Below the pieces are notes generated by a model. The model worked only from the letters and a program-made list of their open reading frames with translations, was not told the DNA's origin and did no database searches. Made by a program: the position numbers and the translations under genes. 56,616 nucleotides of DNA from a virus. The DNA is taken from positions 1 through 56,616 of IMG/VR virus record IMGVR_UViG_3300044641_000673, one strand, 5' to 3'. Of the stretch, positions 14,128 to 22,669 are shown piece by piece. Each line of letters begins with the position of its first letter. Position 1 is the first letter of the stretch.

Positions 14128-14868
14128 ATGTCAAACTGGCAAGACGCCTTGAGAAAAGGCAAACAGGACGTGCCACCCCGTATTTGTATTTACGGCGGTC
14201 ACGGTATCGGTAAGTCTACCTTGGCTAGCAAGTTCCCAGCGCCGATTTTCATCAGCACTGAGGACGGGCTAGACTCGTTAGACGTTACCAGCTTCCCGCG
14301 TGCAACTAAGGTTGAGGACGTGGTCGAGAACATCAAGACTCTCATCAAAGAGGATCACGAGTTCAAGACCGTCGTAATCGACTCGGTTGATTGGCTCATT
14401 GAGCCGCTCATCGTGAGCAACGTGGAATCTTCACATGACGCTAAAGACCTTGCCTACGGTAAAGGTCAGATGCTCGTTGCTGAGGAGTTCCGCGAGATCC
14501 TGCAAGGGCTGGACGTGCTGCGTGTAAAGCGCCGTATGAACGTCGTGCTGATCGCTCACGCTGCCGTGGTGAAGTTTGAAGACCCGCGTACTGAACCCTA
14601 CGACCGCTTCCAGCCTAAGCTGCCTAACCGCTGCAATGCGCTGCTGCAGGAGTGGGCTGATGTGCTCGCGTTTGCTGCGTTCAAGGTGATCATTCGCAAG
14701 TCTGACTCCGGTTTCAATAACCAGAAAACACGAGGCGTAACGACTGGTGAGCGCTTGCTTCACTTTGTTGAGAACCCCGCGTTCGCTGCTAAGAACCGGT
14801 ACACCTGTCCTGACGATATTGAGATGACAATCGAAAATATCGAAAAACTGATCCCAATCTCTAAATAA
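14128..14868 (+). CDS. RecA-like AAA ATPase, Sak4-type recombinase
   Basis: The 246-residue protein has Walker A GGHGIGKST (23-31) and Walker B TVVIDSVDWL (about 81-90), an ISTEDGLDSL segment between them and IAHAAVVKF further on. This is the AAA_24/Sak4 pattern, a minimal RecA core that promotes single-strand annealing with a partner ssDNA-binding protein. The next gene encodes such a partner (DUF669). The ATG at 14128 is preceded by AAAGGAG with good spacing. A longer upstream frame overlaps the previous gene and is rejected. Confidence 0.85.
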   Translation: MSNWQDALRKGKQDVPPRICIYGGHGIGKSTLASKFPAPIFISTEDGLDSLDVTSFPRATKVEDVVENIKTLIKEDHEFKTVVIDSVDWLIEPLIVSNVESSHDAKDLAYGKGQMLVAEEFREILQGLDVLRVKRRMNVVLIAHAAVVKFEDPRTEPYDRFQPKLPNRCNALLQEWADVLAFAAFKVIIRKSDSGFNNQKTRGVTTGERLLHFVENPAFAAKNRYTCPDDIEMTIENIEKLIPISK

Positions 14869-14883
14869 CTTAAGGAAATTATC

Positions 14884-15384
14884 ATGGCTAAATTTGGCTT
14901 TGACGTCTCTGACGTCACCCCTGACACCGGTGCTACCGGTGGTTCGTATGATCCCATCCCTGATGGCGAGTACGTGTTGAAAGCACTTGACGCTGAGGAG
15001 AAAGCGACAAGCGCCGGTACGGGTTCTTACATCAAAGTGAAGTTTGAAGTTGTCAAGGGTGAGTACACCGGTCGCTTGATCTGGCAAAACTTCAACATCA
15101 ACAATCCTAGCGAAAAGGCTCAGCGGATTGGTCGTCAACAGATGGTGGCATGGGCTACTGCGTGCGGTAAGCCTGACGCAGACGACACTGACAAGCTGCT
15201 TGATAAGCCGTTCAGCGCAGCGGTGAGTATTGAGAAGGGCACTGGTGGTTATTCTGACAGCAATCGCATCAAAGCATTCTTGTTCAATCAGGAAGCCGCG
15301 CCAGCTAAGGCAGCGCCTAAGCCAGCCGCTAAACCTGCTCCCGCAGCAGCCCCCGCTAGCAAGTCCGCTAACCCTTGGGATTGA
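14884..15384 (+). CDS. DUF669-type single-stranded DNA-binding protein
   Basis: The 166-residue protein has an OB-like beta core (IPDGEYVLKALDAEE, YIKVKFEVVKGEYTGRLIW) typical of DUF669. It ends in a long Ala/Pro/Lys linker (about 138-160) and the tip NPWD. A flexible linker with a terminal aromatic-acidic tip imitates bacterial SSB tails, which recruit partners such as recombinases and nucleases. It follows the Sak4-like gene by 15 bp with AAGGA before the ATG, so the pair probably acts together in annealing and replication. Confidence 0.83.
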   Translation: MAKFGFDVSDVTPDTGATGGSYDPIPDGEYVLKALDAEEKATSAGTGSYIKVKFEVVKGEYTGRLIWQNFNINNPSEKAQRIGRQQMVAWATACGKPDADDTDKLLDKPFSAAVSIEKGTGGYSDSNRIKAFLFNQEAAPAKAAPKPAAKPAPAAAPASKSANPWD

Positions 15385-15387
15385 GCC

Positions 15388-16224
15388 ATGGTAGCCATAC
15401 CGCCTAGACCAGAGCAGCAGATCATTAACAGGGTCTACGCTGCTATTGAGAAAGAGAAGTCGTCAACCGACTTCTATCTCGGGCGGCTTGGCTCGTCTTT
15501 CATAGGCGAAGAATGCATACGACAGGTCTGGCTTGACTGGCGCGGGTTTGCCCGTGAAGGTTTTGAAGGACGTATGCTTCGCCTGTTTGAGACGGGACAC
15601 TTGCAGGAGGAGCGGATCGTAGCTGATCTGCGCCGCGCAGGGTTTGCCGTCTGGGATAAACAGGAAGACGGTCGTCAGTTTGAGTTCACAGATGAAACTG
15701 GCCACTTTATAACTAAGGTGGACGGGGTCATCAAAGATGTGCCAGATTGCGACACACCTCACGTGCTCGAGGTCAAGACACACAACAAGAACAGCTTCAG
15801 CGGCGTCGCTAAGAAGGGTATCCAAGAGTCTAAACCGCTGCATTACGCTCAGGTTCAGATTAGCATGGCGTTGGGCGGGTTTACCCGCGCCCTTTACGTC
15901 GCGGTCTGCAAAGACGATGAGCAGTTCTACGTTGAGCGTGTCAAAGAAGACAAAGAGACACAGAAGAAGTTGAAGCAGAAAATCATTAAGCTGACTGAGA
16001 CGCGTCTGCGCCCTGCCGGTATTAGTGACGACGGTAGCAGCTTCGGGTGTAAGTTTTGTAGCATGAAGGCGGTCTGTGTTCGTGAGGCTGAACCCTTACG
16101 CCACTGCCGCACATGCGCTATGGCCACTCCGACCCCAGCAGGGACTTGGACGTGTGAACTCAACAAGGTAACTCTCAGTATGGACGCTCAGCGTGCGGGC
16201 TGTGAGAATTACGAGGCTTTATGA
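15388..16224 (+). CDS. PD-(D/E)XK exonuclease, Cas4/RecB-like
   Basis: This 278-residue protein contains TKVDGVIKD (about 111-119) and HVLEVKTH (about 128-135), the D ... ExK core of PD-(D/E)XK nucleases, followed by a QxxxY-like region HYAQVQISMAL. Four cysteines toward the C-terminus (CKFC, CVRE) plus three more (CRTCAM, CEN) could hold an iron-sulfur cluster as in Cas4/AddB-type nucleases. An exonuclease next to an annealing protein and an SSB is a standard phage recombination set. It is coupled to the resolvase gene by ATGA. Confidence 0.83.
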   Translation: MVAIPPRPEQQIINRVYAAIEKEKSSTDFYLGRLGSSFIGEECIRQVWLDWRGFAREGFEGRMLRLFETGHLQEERIVADLRRAGFAVWDKQEDGRQFEFTDETGHFITKVDGVIKDVPDCDTPHVLEVKTHNKNSFSGVAKKGIQESKPLHYAQVQISMALGGFTRALYVAVCKDDEQFYVERVKEDKETQKKLKQKIIKLTETRLRPAGISDDGSSFGCKFCSMKAVCVREAEPLRHCRTCAMATPTPAGTWTCELNKVTLSMDAQRAGCENYEAL

Positions 16225-16697
16225 TTACAATCGGTATTGATCCAGGACTCAGCGGCGCTATTGGCGTTCTTCGTGACGGCGCTTTTGTAGCCGTGGAAGA
16301 TATGCCGATTGTAGCTAAAGGCTCAGGAGCTGTGAAGAATGAAGTCGACCCCGCTGGGTTGATCACCCTGCTCAGGAAGCACGCCCCCGCTGAGGAGGCG
16401 GTATGCGTTGCGCTTGAGCGGGTGAACGCCATGCCTGGACAGGGGTCGTCTTCTATCTTTAGCCTCGGGGACAGTTTCGGCTCTGCCCGAGCTTCTATTG
16501 CAGGATGTCGGTTTGAGACAGTTTACATGACCCCGTCGCAGTGGAAGAAACATTTCAAACTGACTAGCGACAAAGAAATGAGCAGGGCGCTCGCGATTCG
16601 CATGTTCCCTGAAGCGCCGATGAACTTGAAGAAACACTCTGATCGCGCAGAGGCATTGCTCATGGCTCGCTGGCTTTACGAGACGAGGTACAAATGA
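16221..16697 (+). CDS. RuvC-like Holliday junction resolvase
   Basis: The 158-residue protein has the RNase H-fold acid set of RuvC: GIDPGLSGAIG (Asp7), ALERVNAM (Glu about 67) and KKHSDRAEALLMARW near the C-terminus (Asp and Glu). It probably resolves branched DNA before packaging. The gene overlaps both neighbours by four bases and completes the recombination block 14128-16697. Confidence 0.86.
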   Translation: MITIGIDPGLSGAIGVLRDGAFVAVEDMPIVAKGSGAVKNEVDPAGLITLLRKHAPAEEAVCVALERVNAMPGQGSSSIFSLGDSFGSARASIAGCRFETVYMTPSQWKKHFKLTSDKEMSRALAIRMFPEAPMNLKKHSDRAEALLMARWLYETRYK

Positions 16698-16933
16698 TTG
16701 AAACCCACATTAGAGGGATACCTTGCAAGGTTGAAATGACCGCAGGGTATTATCAAAAACCAGACTATGACAATTGGGTTAGCGACTGGGATCACTACGG
16801 CGGTTGGTTTGACGTTGAGTTTGAGGTTTATGACCGTAAAGGTTACAAAGCAAAATGGCTTGAGAAAAAGATGACCGCTGAAGATGAGAAACGAATCATC
16901 AACGAATTAACTGAAAAAGCAGGAGAACATTAA
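16694..16933 (+). CDS. Small aromatic-rich phage protein (79 aa)
   Basis: The 79-residue product is rich in W and Y (YYQKPDYDNWVSDWDHYGGW) followed by a beta strand and a charged helix with a lysine-rich end. Proteins of similar shape occur downstream of phage replication genes, but no function is known to me. It is coupled to the resolvase by ATGA and abuts the next gene by one base (TAATGG). Confidence 0.7.
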   Translation: MIETHIRGIPCKVEMTAGYYQKPDYDNWVSDWDHYGGWFDVEFEVYDRKGYKAKWLEKKMTAEDEKRIINELTEKAGEH

Positions 16934-17115
16934 TGGAAACTTTTGAACCCGCATGCCCTTGGCATATTCAAGTCGGTGATTTATTCATCGCTCCTGGTCG
17001 CGTGCCTAACACGGGTACGGTTTGGATTGGTGAAGTAGAAAGCGGCGAAGGCGGCGAATTTAAGACTGAAGACCTCGCCAAAGTATTACGCACGTTTTAC
17101 AACAAAAACTTTTGA
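16933..17115 (+). CDS. Small phage protein (60 aa)
   Basis: The 60-residue protein contains WHIQVGDLFIAPGRVPNTGTVW, looking like a small beta domain, then an acidic stretch and a basic C-terminus (FYNKNF). No motif is recognised. It lies between two coupled genes near the end of the plus-strand arm, and its stop overlaps the next ATG (TGATG). Confidence 0.66.
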   Translation: METFEPACPWHIQVGDLFIAPGRVPNTGTVWIGEVESGEGGEFKTEDLAKVLRTFYNKNF

Positions 17116-17522
17116 TGGCTAAAATAACCCCTACAAGGGTCAAGAAGCAGGTCGGTCTAAACCCGATTGCTAAGCTGGTAGCACGTGAAAACATGCGCAA
17201 GGCTATTCTTGATCAAAAGATCCAGCTCTACATGCGATCCGAGGGTGAACCTTGTGATGATTTCTGCGTGCCGATGTGGATGATGTTCCGCGCATTAATC
17301 AATGCGGCGGGAGCCGATCCGAAAGTAGGGGTTGACACCTATGAAGTCAAAATCATTCGCGGGGCACTCTCCGCGCTTGAGCAAATGATAACTGATAACA
17401 AATACCGCCGCGTAAATATTATTTCACTTGAGACAGCGCTTGACTGCGCTTACGCACTGACTAACAAAGTTAACTCAGTGTTGTTCAATCAAGAGTGGAA
17501 TAGGCTCGCGGGCGGTATGTAA
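17115..17522 (+). CDS. Phage protein, unknown function (135 aa)
   Basis: The 135-residue protein has a basic N-terminus (MAKITPTRVKKQVGLNP) and a helical remainder including DFCVPMWMMFRALINAA and a helix-rich C-terminus. A basic start on a helical body could indicate DNA binding, but nothing more specific is seen. The ATG at 17115 overlaps the previous stop. A TTG one codon earlier is possible. The last base of its stop is shared with the next start. Confidence 0.7.
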   Translation: MAKITPTRVKKQVGLNPIAKLVARENMRKAILDQKIQLYMRSEGEPCDDFCVPMWMMFRALINAAGADPKVGVDTYEVKIIRGALSALEQMITDNKYRRVNIISLETALDCAYALTNKVNSVLFNQEWNRLAGGM

Positions 17523-17722
17523 TGCCGTGGGCGTATATTCGCTCACTGCTGGGACCAGGATTGCATTGGGACAGAACTCAACCGGAGTTATTGGCAGCGA
17601 TAGCTCAAGCTGACAAAGACGGTCAGTCTGATGCAGCTGATCATATCCGCATCATACTCAGGCTACGTAACCGCGTGCTCATGGACGTTGAGCAAAAAGA
17701 AACCCCGCCGGAGCGGGGTTAA
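17522..17722 (+). CDS. Last plus-strand gene, small phage protein (66 aa)
   Basis: The 66-residue product starts MPWAYIRSLLGPGLHWDRTQ and continues as an alanine-rich helix (AAIAQADKDGQSDAADHIRI) into a charged C-terminus. Its final codons and stop are formed by the hairpin terminator at 17701-17720, so coding and termination signals overlap. No function recognised. Confidence 0.68.
   Translation: MPWAYIRSLLGPGLHWDRTQPELLAAIAQADKDGQSDAADHIRIILRLRNRVLMDVEQKETPPERG
17701..17720 (-). terminator. Rho-independent terminator for the late operon
   Basis: AACCCCGC CGGA GCGGGGTT forms a perfect 8-bp GC-rich stem with a 4-base loop. On the minus strand it is followed by TTCTTTTT, a good U-tract, so it ends transcripts arriving from 17762. 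On the plus strand the downstream bases are AAAAG, so it would be a poor terminator there, though the stem could still slow polymerase. Confidence 0.85.
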
Positions 17723-17761
17723 AAGTGGCAACTGCTCTTTGAGGAGACAGCGAAGTGAATT

Positions 17762-19801
17762 TTACTTCATTTTCTTCAAGTCAGCTTCGATGTCCGCATC
17801 AATGTCCGGACCGATTATGCGACTGCCAGGAATATTAGGGATATCCGCAGCTTCAATATTCTCTGGTGCAGCGTTAGGGTCAATCGGTGAAGGTGGGAAC
17901 GCTGTCACAGTGCCCATGATCGCACCCGTCTCGCCTTTGCCGAGGCGTGCCGCCCCTGCGGTAGCCTTAACATTGTACTGCTCGATCAACTTAACAGCCG
18001 CCGCAACTTCATGCGGATCGCTTGACATGAGCAGTTTGCCAACTTTCTCAGCAACTTCGTCAGTCATCGTAGCGCTACGTGCAACACGCGCCGCCATGTT
18101 CGTAAACGAATTCCAGAACGTCCCCGTCACGGCATCCGCAACCGCAGCCCCTACCCCTGAGTCCTCCTCAAAGCGTTCACGCGCCTGAGTACGTCTTCCG
18201 GTAGCCGCGCCACCAAGGATGCGGTTGGATTGTTGGAACAACTGAGCTTCACGCTCAAGAGCTGACTTGAACATCTCAAACTTAGCAGGGCTGTCAAACA
18301 ACGGCTGCAATTTAGCTTGCATCTCAGGCGAGCCAATGATACGCTGCGCGGCGTTCAAGTTTGCGGACGGTGGATCCATGATCTTACTGTAAAGGTCACG
18401 AACTACACCTGTACGGAACGCATCTTTTTCAGCGTTACCCATTTTGCTGATCATGTCAATGACTTGCTCGTGGTCCAGCTTGTTGAAGTCTTTCATACCT
18501 GCGCGCATCGCCTCAAGCACTTCCATGTCACCTGAGTACGCTTGACGAGCCTTGAGGTAAGGCGAATTTGCGCCGCCGGTGGCTTCATCAATCGCGCCCA
18601 CGTAGACGTTGCGCAACTGCTTTAGAGCGTTAGCTTCAGCGCTGCTCATACCTTTAGCGCTCGTGTAACCGGCTTCAATAGTGGCGTCAATACCGCGCTT
18701 GACGTAATCAAGTGTGCGGACGTCTGGCAACTTAGTCAACTCTAAAATTTCATTACCGTTAGCGTCAAACTTACCGGTAGGTTTGTAGATTTCGGGCAGG
18801 GCAAATTTGCTAGGGTCTTCACCGCGCAACTTAGCCGCTTGAGCCTCGGTGTCAGCAATGCTACGCGCTTTGCTCCAGAACTCTTGAAAACGAGGGTTCT
18901 TCAAAGCCTCGATGATGCGTGGGTCGTCTACGTCACCAAAAGCGTATGCGTCGTCATAGAGCGTGTCAGCTTGCTTACGCAAATCTGCCATCATTTTCTG
19001 TTCATCAGCGTAGAAGTTACCAGACTTGATCCCTTTACGGGTCTGTGCGTAAGTACGCTCACGAGCACCGGCGGTCTGCTCGCCGAGTTTCTTCTCAACC
19101 AGACGACCGCTGGGACCGCTACGCTGAGCTACGGTCTCAGCAAGGTCAACTAACGCGGGGTCAGCATTAGCCATAGTTGAAGGGATATTACGAGCGCGGT
19201 CTTGAACGACTTTCTGCTCAATCTGTTGAGGAGTCATACCTGACTCGTTCATAGCGCGGGAGACCTTACCTAAGGCGGCTTTAGTCACGCTAGCCTCGCT
19301 AGGGGCGAGCCGGTCACGTAACCACTTAACAGCCGCGCCGCTACCGCGAATAGCCGCTGGAGCAACTGTGCCGACTGTTGTCCCAACCACTGTGCCGGTA
19401 ACCGCCCCTTCGCCTCGCTCTCCTGGCTTAGCAGAACCCGCGCCAGAGACACCGCCGGTCAAGCCGCCGGTCACAGCACCGCGCACATAAGGGTTTACTG
19501 CTAGGCGAGCTAAAGCGCTAGCGGCGACCGGAGCAGTAGCACCTCCGGTAGCAGGAGCGGTCAGCATAGCCGCCAGAGCTGGAGCAGCCCCGCCGCCGAA
19601 CTCAAGAGCTGGAGCTACAAACGGGTTCTCTTTAGAATACTGCGCGTATTCTTGATTGATCCTAGCGAGTTCGGTCTCGTAGCCTTTGCTACCGGCGAGC
19701 TTAGAGCGAAGCCATGCCTCAGCTTCATCACCCCAACCCATGCCGAGACCTTGACCAACAAGGGCGCGAGCACCGCCCATGTACGGATTAACTGTGGCCA
19801 T
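17762..19801 (-). CDS. Probable DNA ejection (internal virion) protein, 679 aa
   Basis: The protein opens with an Ala/Gly-rich stretch of possible membrane-inserting segments (about 60-155, for example GGLTGGVSGAGS), followed by a long charged helical body. LDYVKRGIDATIEAG, SSAEANALKQLRNVYVGAID and PYLKARQAYSGD in the middle match a pattern seen in P22-like DNA injection proteins. The tail is acidic with many Ala/Pro. It is the last gene of the late operon, just ahead of the terminator, where ejection proteins are often found. It likely leaves the capsid with the DNA and helps span the envelope. Assignment rests on pattern and order. Confidence 0.66.
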   Translation of the reverse strand: MATVNPYMGGARALVGQGLGMGWGDEAEAWLRSKLAGSKGYETELARINQEYAQYSKENPFVAPALEFGGGAAPALAAMLTAPATGGATAPVAASALARLAVNPYVRGAVTGGLTGGVSGAGSAKPGERGEGAVTGTVVGTTVGTVAPAAIRGSGAAVKWLRDRLAPSEASVTKAALGKVSRAMNESGMTPQQIEQKVVQDRARNIPSTMANADPALVDLAETVAQRSGPSGRLVEKKLGEQTAGARERTYAQTRKGIKSGNFYADEQKMMADLRKQADTLYDDAYAFGDVDDPRIIEALKNPRFQEFWSKARSIADTEAQAAKLRGEDPSKFALPEIYKPTGKFDANGNEILELTKLPDVRTLDYVKRGIDATIEAGYTSAKGMSSAEANALKQLRNVYVGAIDEATGGANSPYLKARQAYSGDMEVLEAMRAGMKDFNKLDHEQVIDMISKMGNAEKDAFRTGVVRDLYSKIMDPPSANLNAAQRIIGSPEMQAKLQPLFDSPAKFEMFKSALEREAQLFQQSNRILGGAATGRRTQARERFEEDSGVGAAVADAVTGTFWNSFTNMAARVARSATMTDEVAEKVGKLLMSSDPHEVAAAVKLIEQYNVKATAGAARLGKGETGAIMGTVTAFPPSPIDPNAAPENIEAADIPNIPGSRIIGPDIDADIEADLKKMK

Positions 19802-22656
19802 TATTCAGTTCCTTCCTCAAGCGGGGTAGTCATACGGTAAGCACCCGAATTGATTTGATCAAGACGTGCTTGTTCACGAGCTGTGCGATCTTGCAACACT
19901 TTGTACGCACGTTTGATAACCGCGCCGCGCTCTTCTTTAGTCTTGGAGCCGATACCTTCAAGCTCCATCAGAATTGCGCGCTCGCCTTCAGTCGGTGAGC
20001 CACCAAATGTTGCTTTCAATTTAGCTAGACCTTGAGAACCGAGCAGGTTGTTGAGGATGCGCGTATTGACGATCACGGGATCTTTAGAACCCGCCGCTTC
20101 AGACAAGAACTGTTGACCTTTGTCTAACCAGCCACCGGCCAGAGAGTTCGGGTTCAGCGCGTAAGCCTGTTTCAAATCAGCGAGAGACTGTTTGCTAGAA
20201 GCGATAAGGTCTTCAGCTTCGGTCTTCATTTTGATTTCAGGACCAGTCAGTTTAGCCTGTTGCGCTTTCTGTTGTTGGAACTTATCTTGGCTCAAAGCGA
20301 AGTTGGCTTGAGCCAAAGAAACATTTGCCAATGACGAGTTGATCTGCGCCAGCTTACCTTCAATATTCATATTGCCGATTTCTTGGACGCGTTTCTGGTA
20401 CTCAGGAGTTCCCGCCTTGAGACCTTCATCAAGAGCTTGCTTACCCGCCGCAGACTGAGGCTCACCCGACTTGATGTAATCTTTGATGAGTTCAGTAGCA
20501 ATAGTTCGCTTGTCTTTCATTTCCTCACCAGCTAATGCGCGCAGCGTGTTCAAATCTTCTTTGGCAGCAGTCATCTTCATCTTCTGACCTTCAAGAGCCA
20601 GAGCAAGTTTCTGCTGAGCAGATGCGCGTTTGTTTTTAGAGTATTCCCCTAGCTCTTTACCGACCAAGCCAAGGTTCTCAGCAAAATGACCGGTCTTAGT
20701 AGGAGCGCCGAACGCAGACGCTAATCTGAAATACATCTCAGCTTTAGAAGATTTCTCATCCTCAGGTGACTTCATAGCGCTGCTGAGCATTTTAGCGAAT
20801 GCGTCGCTCTCAGCCTTAGCGCTAGCGCGGGCAGCTTTCAAATCTTCACCATAAGCGCCGTCTTTCGGACCGTAGGCGGCGAGCAGCGCTTGAATGTTAC
20901 CCATACGCTCGCTACCGAAAGCCGGTGGTGCGACGGGGACAGGTGGAGGTGCAGCTGCCACGGCTGGGGCGACCGGCATAGGTGCGTTGTTCATAGCGAC
21001 AGTGGTCAAAGGCGCTTGAACCGGCGCAGCTTCTGCTGGCATTGAAATCATAGGCGGTGGCGGGCTAGCCATGTCAACAGGGCTAATCTCAACTGGGGCG
21101 CGGTTGCGTTCTTGAAGAGCAAAGAACTCAGCTTCTTCCTCAGGGCTACCGTAGCCGCTAGGTAGCTGAACGCGACCTGCGGTTTGGTAATGTGTTTTCA
21201 CTTGACCGCCTTTAGCCATAGCCATGGTGGCGTAACCCATGTCGTCAAAGTATTTACCCCCACCGCCACCTCCGAAACCGCCGAAGTCGCCGAAGTTATA
21301 ATCGCTTCCGCGGAAATCATAACTTCCATCAAGGTTAAATGCGTTGTCGCCGAGGTAAGTGTTCTTGTCGCTGTTTAACGAAAAGTCACCAGCCATCGTA
21401 CCGTCAAAAACACCTGAGTTATCAAGATTTTCCCAATCTTGAACTTCGTATTTGTCATTCAATTCGTTGATCGCGTCTTGAATACCGCCGGTGGTTCCGT
21501 CATCAGCAGCGACTAAGGTGTCGTTATTACCGGTTACAGTATCAGCTACTGTGTCAGTCACACCGCCGCCGAAAACAGTATCATCGCCAGCCGCCTCCAA
21601 GTAACTCGTGTCAGTTTTGTTTTTGTCTAAATCTGCGATGGTGTCTAAAATTACGCCGGTTGTACCGTCATCAGCAGCAACTAACGTATCGTTATTACCG
21701 GTTACGATGTCAGTCACGCCGCCACCAAACACAGTGTCATCTCCAGCGGCATCTAAATAACTCGTGTCGGTTTTATCTTTGTTTAGATCTGCAATAGTTT
21801 GCAAGATGTCCGCGGTTGTGCCGTCATCAGCAATAACATCATTTCCGGTTCCACCATTTAGCGTGGCGATCGTATCTAAAATAACGCCGGTTGTACCGTC
21901 ATCGGTGATAACGTCATTTCCTGTACCAGCAACGACAGTATCATTACCAGTAGCGCCGACAACTGTGTCATTCCCAGTACCGCCAATTAGCGTCACTAAG
22001 TCATTACCACCCCCACCTACGACCGTCGTCAAGTCATTACCGCCACCACCGACAATAGTGTCGTTACCGCCACCTCCGACGACAGTGTTGATTACGGGGG
22101 GCGTATAAGTCCCGTACTTAGGCGCTTGCAGCACGTTGCCCCAGCGGTTTTGAGTCGCGTTAAAGATGTCTTGACCACTGATACCGTATTTATCAGCATA
22201 CGCATTGATAGCGTCTGAATAAGCGTTCGGGTTTTTAGCGGCGTAATCTTGAATGTTTTGGTTGTACTGCTTGATACCAATATTTCGACCAGTGATTGGG
22301 TCCGGCGAAGGGTCTTTGTCACTCTTAGTTGCCCATTGCAATCCAGCAGACTTAGGCTCATAGCCTGTCTGAAATTGAGACTGCATGTACATAGGAGTGT
22401 TCATCAAACGGGTTTGATACTCTTTGCTGTAAGCGTCATACGCAGCTCTATCAGCTGGCGCGTTAGTTTTATCAACATTGTATTTAGCTAAAAGCGAATC
22501 ATAGTTAGCTTGCGCGGCGGTCAGCTTGTCACCCGTCAGCGTGTCGGTAGCGACTGGACGTGTGCCAGGATCAACCGGTAAAGCACCTGAATAGTTTATT
22601 TTGCTAGGAGTACCGACCCCGTACTGCTGCATTATTCTGTTGAGTTCAAATCCCAT
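19801..22656 (-). CDS. Large virion/ejection protein with RTX-like repeats (951 aa)
   Basis: Residues 1-190 are hydrophilic. Residues 193-274 contain about seven GGxGND-type units (GGGGNDTIV and relatives), the hallmark of RTX calcium-binding beta rolls. Two longer units of about 50 residues follow (276-390), each with ADDGTTGVILDTI ... SYL.AAGDDTVFGGG. A glycine-rich stretch, a MAKGGQVK motif, a proline/alanine-rich linker and a long coiled-coil-like C-terminal half (about 620-940) complete the protein. No known enzymatic motif is seen. Located among ejection-protein genes, it is probably packaged in the head. RTX repeats would fold only on meeting calcium, for example after delivery. Confidence 0.62.
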   Translation of the reverse strand: MGFELNRIMQQYGVGTPSKINYSGALPVDPGTRPVATDTLTGDKLTAAQANYDSLLAKYNVDKTNAPADRAAYDAYSKEYQTRLMNTPMYMQSQFQTGYEPKSAGLQWATKSDKDPSPDPITGRNIGIKQYNQNIQDYAAKNPNAYSDAINAYADKYGISGQDIFNATQNRWGNVLQAPKYGTYTPPVINTVVGGGGNDTIVGGGGNDLTTVVGGGGNDLVTLIGGTGNDTVVGATGNDTVVAGTGNDVITDDGTTGVILDTIATLNGGTGNDVIADDGTTADILQTIADLNKDKTDTSYLDAAGDDTVFGGGVTDIVTGNNDTLVAADDGTTGVILDTIADLDKNKTDTSYLEAAGDDTVFGGGVTDTVADTVTGNNDTLVAADDGTTGGIQDAINELNDKYEVQDWENLDNSGVFDGTMAGDFSLNSDKNTYLGDNAFNLDGSYDFRGSDYNFGDFGGFGGGGGGKYFDDMGYATMAMAKGGQVKTHYQTAGRVQLPSGYGSPEEEAEFFALQERNRAPVEISPVDMASPPPPMISMPAEAAPVQAPLTTVAMNNAPMPVAPAVAAAPPPVPVAPPAFGSERMGNIQALLAAYGPKDGAYGEDLKAARASAKAESDAFAKMLSSAMKSPEDEKSSKAEMYFRLASAFGAPTKTGHFAENLGLVGKELGEYSKNKRASAQQKLALALEGQKMKMTAAKEDLNTLRALAGEEMKDKRTIATELIKDYIKSGEPQSAAGKQALDEGLKAGTPEYQKRVQEIGNMNIEGKLAQINSSLANVSLAQANFALSQDKFQQQKAQQAKLTGPEIKMKTEAEDLIASSKQSLADLKQAYALNPNSLAGGWLDKGQQFLSEAAGSKDPVIVNTRILNNLLGSQGLAKLKATFGGSPTEGERAILMELEGIGSKTKEERGAVIKRAYKVLQDRTAREQARLDQINSGAYRMTTPLEEGTE
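21511..22080 (-). repeat. RTX-like and longer coding repeats inside the 951-aa protein gene
   Basis: 21835-22080 encodes tandem GGxGND nonapeptide-like units. 21511-21831 encodes two imperfect copies of a roughly 50-codon unit (DDGTTGVILDTI ... DTVFGGGVTD ... NNDTLVAA). The DNA copies differ mainly at third codon positions, so the repeat is maintained at protein level. Confidence 0.8.
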
Positions 22657-22669
22657 GTTGCTTCCTTAA

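Noticed and set aside
14431-15138. A 235-codon minus-strand frame opposite the Sak4-like and SSB-like genes
   Set aside because: Both sense genes have clear motifs, strong ribosome sites and operon context. The antisense product matches nothing.
21835-22080. Short regular DNA repeats in the RTX-encoding region considered as a CRISPR array
   Set aside because: The repeats are in frame, translate to GGxGND units and vary at third codon positions. There are no unique spacers of constant length.
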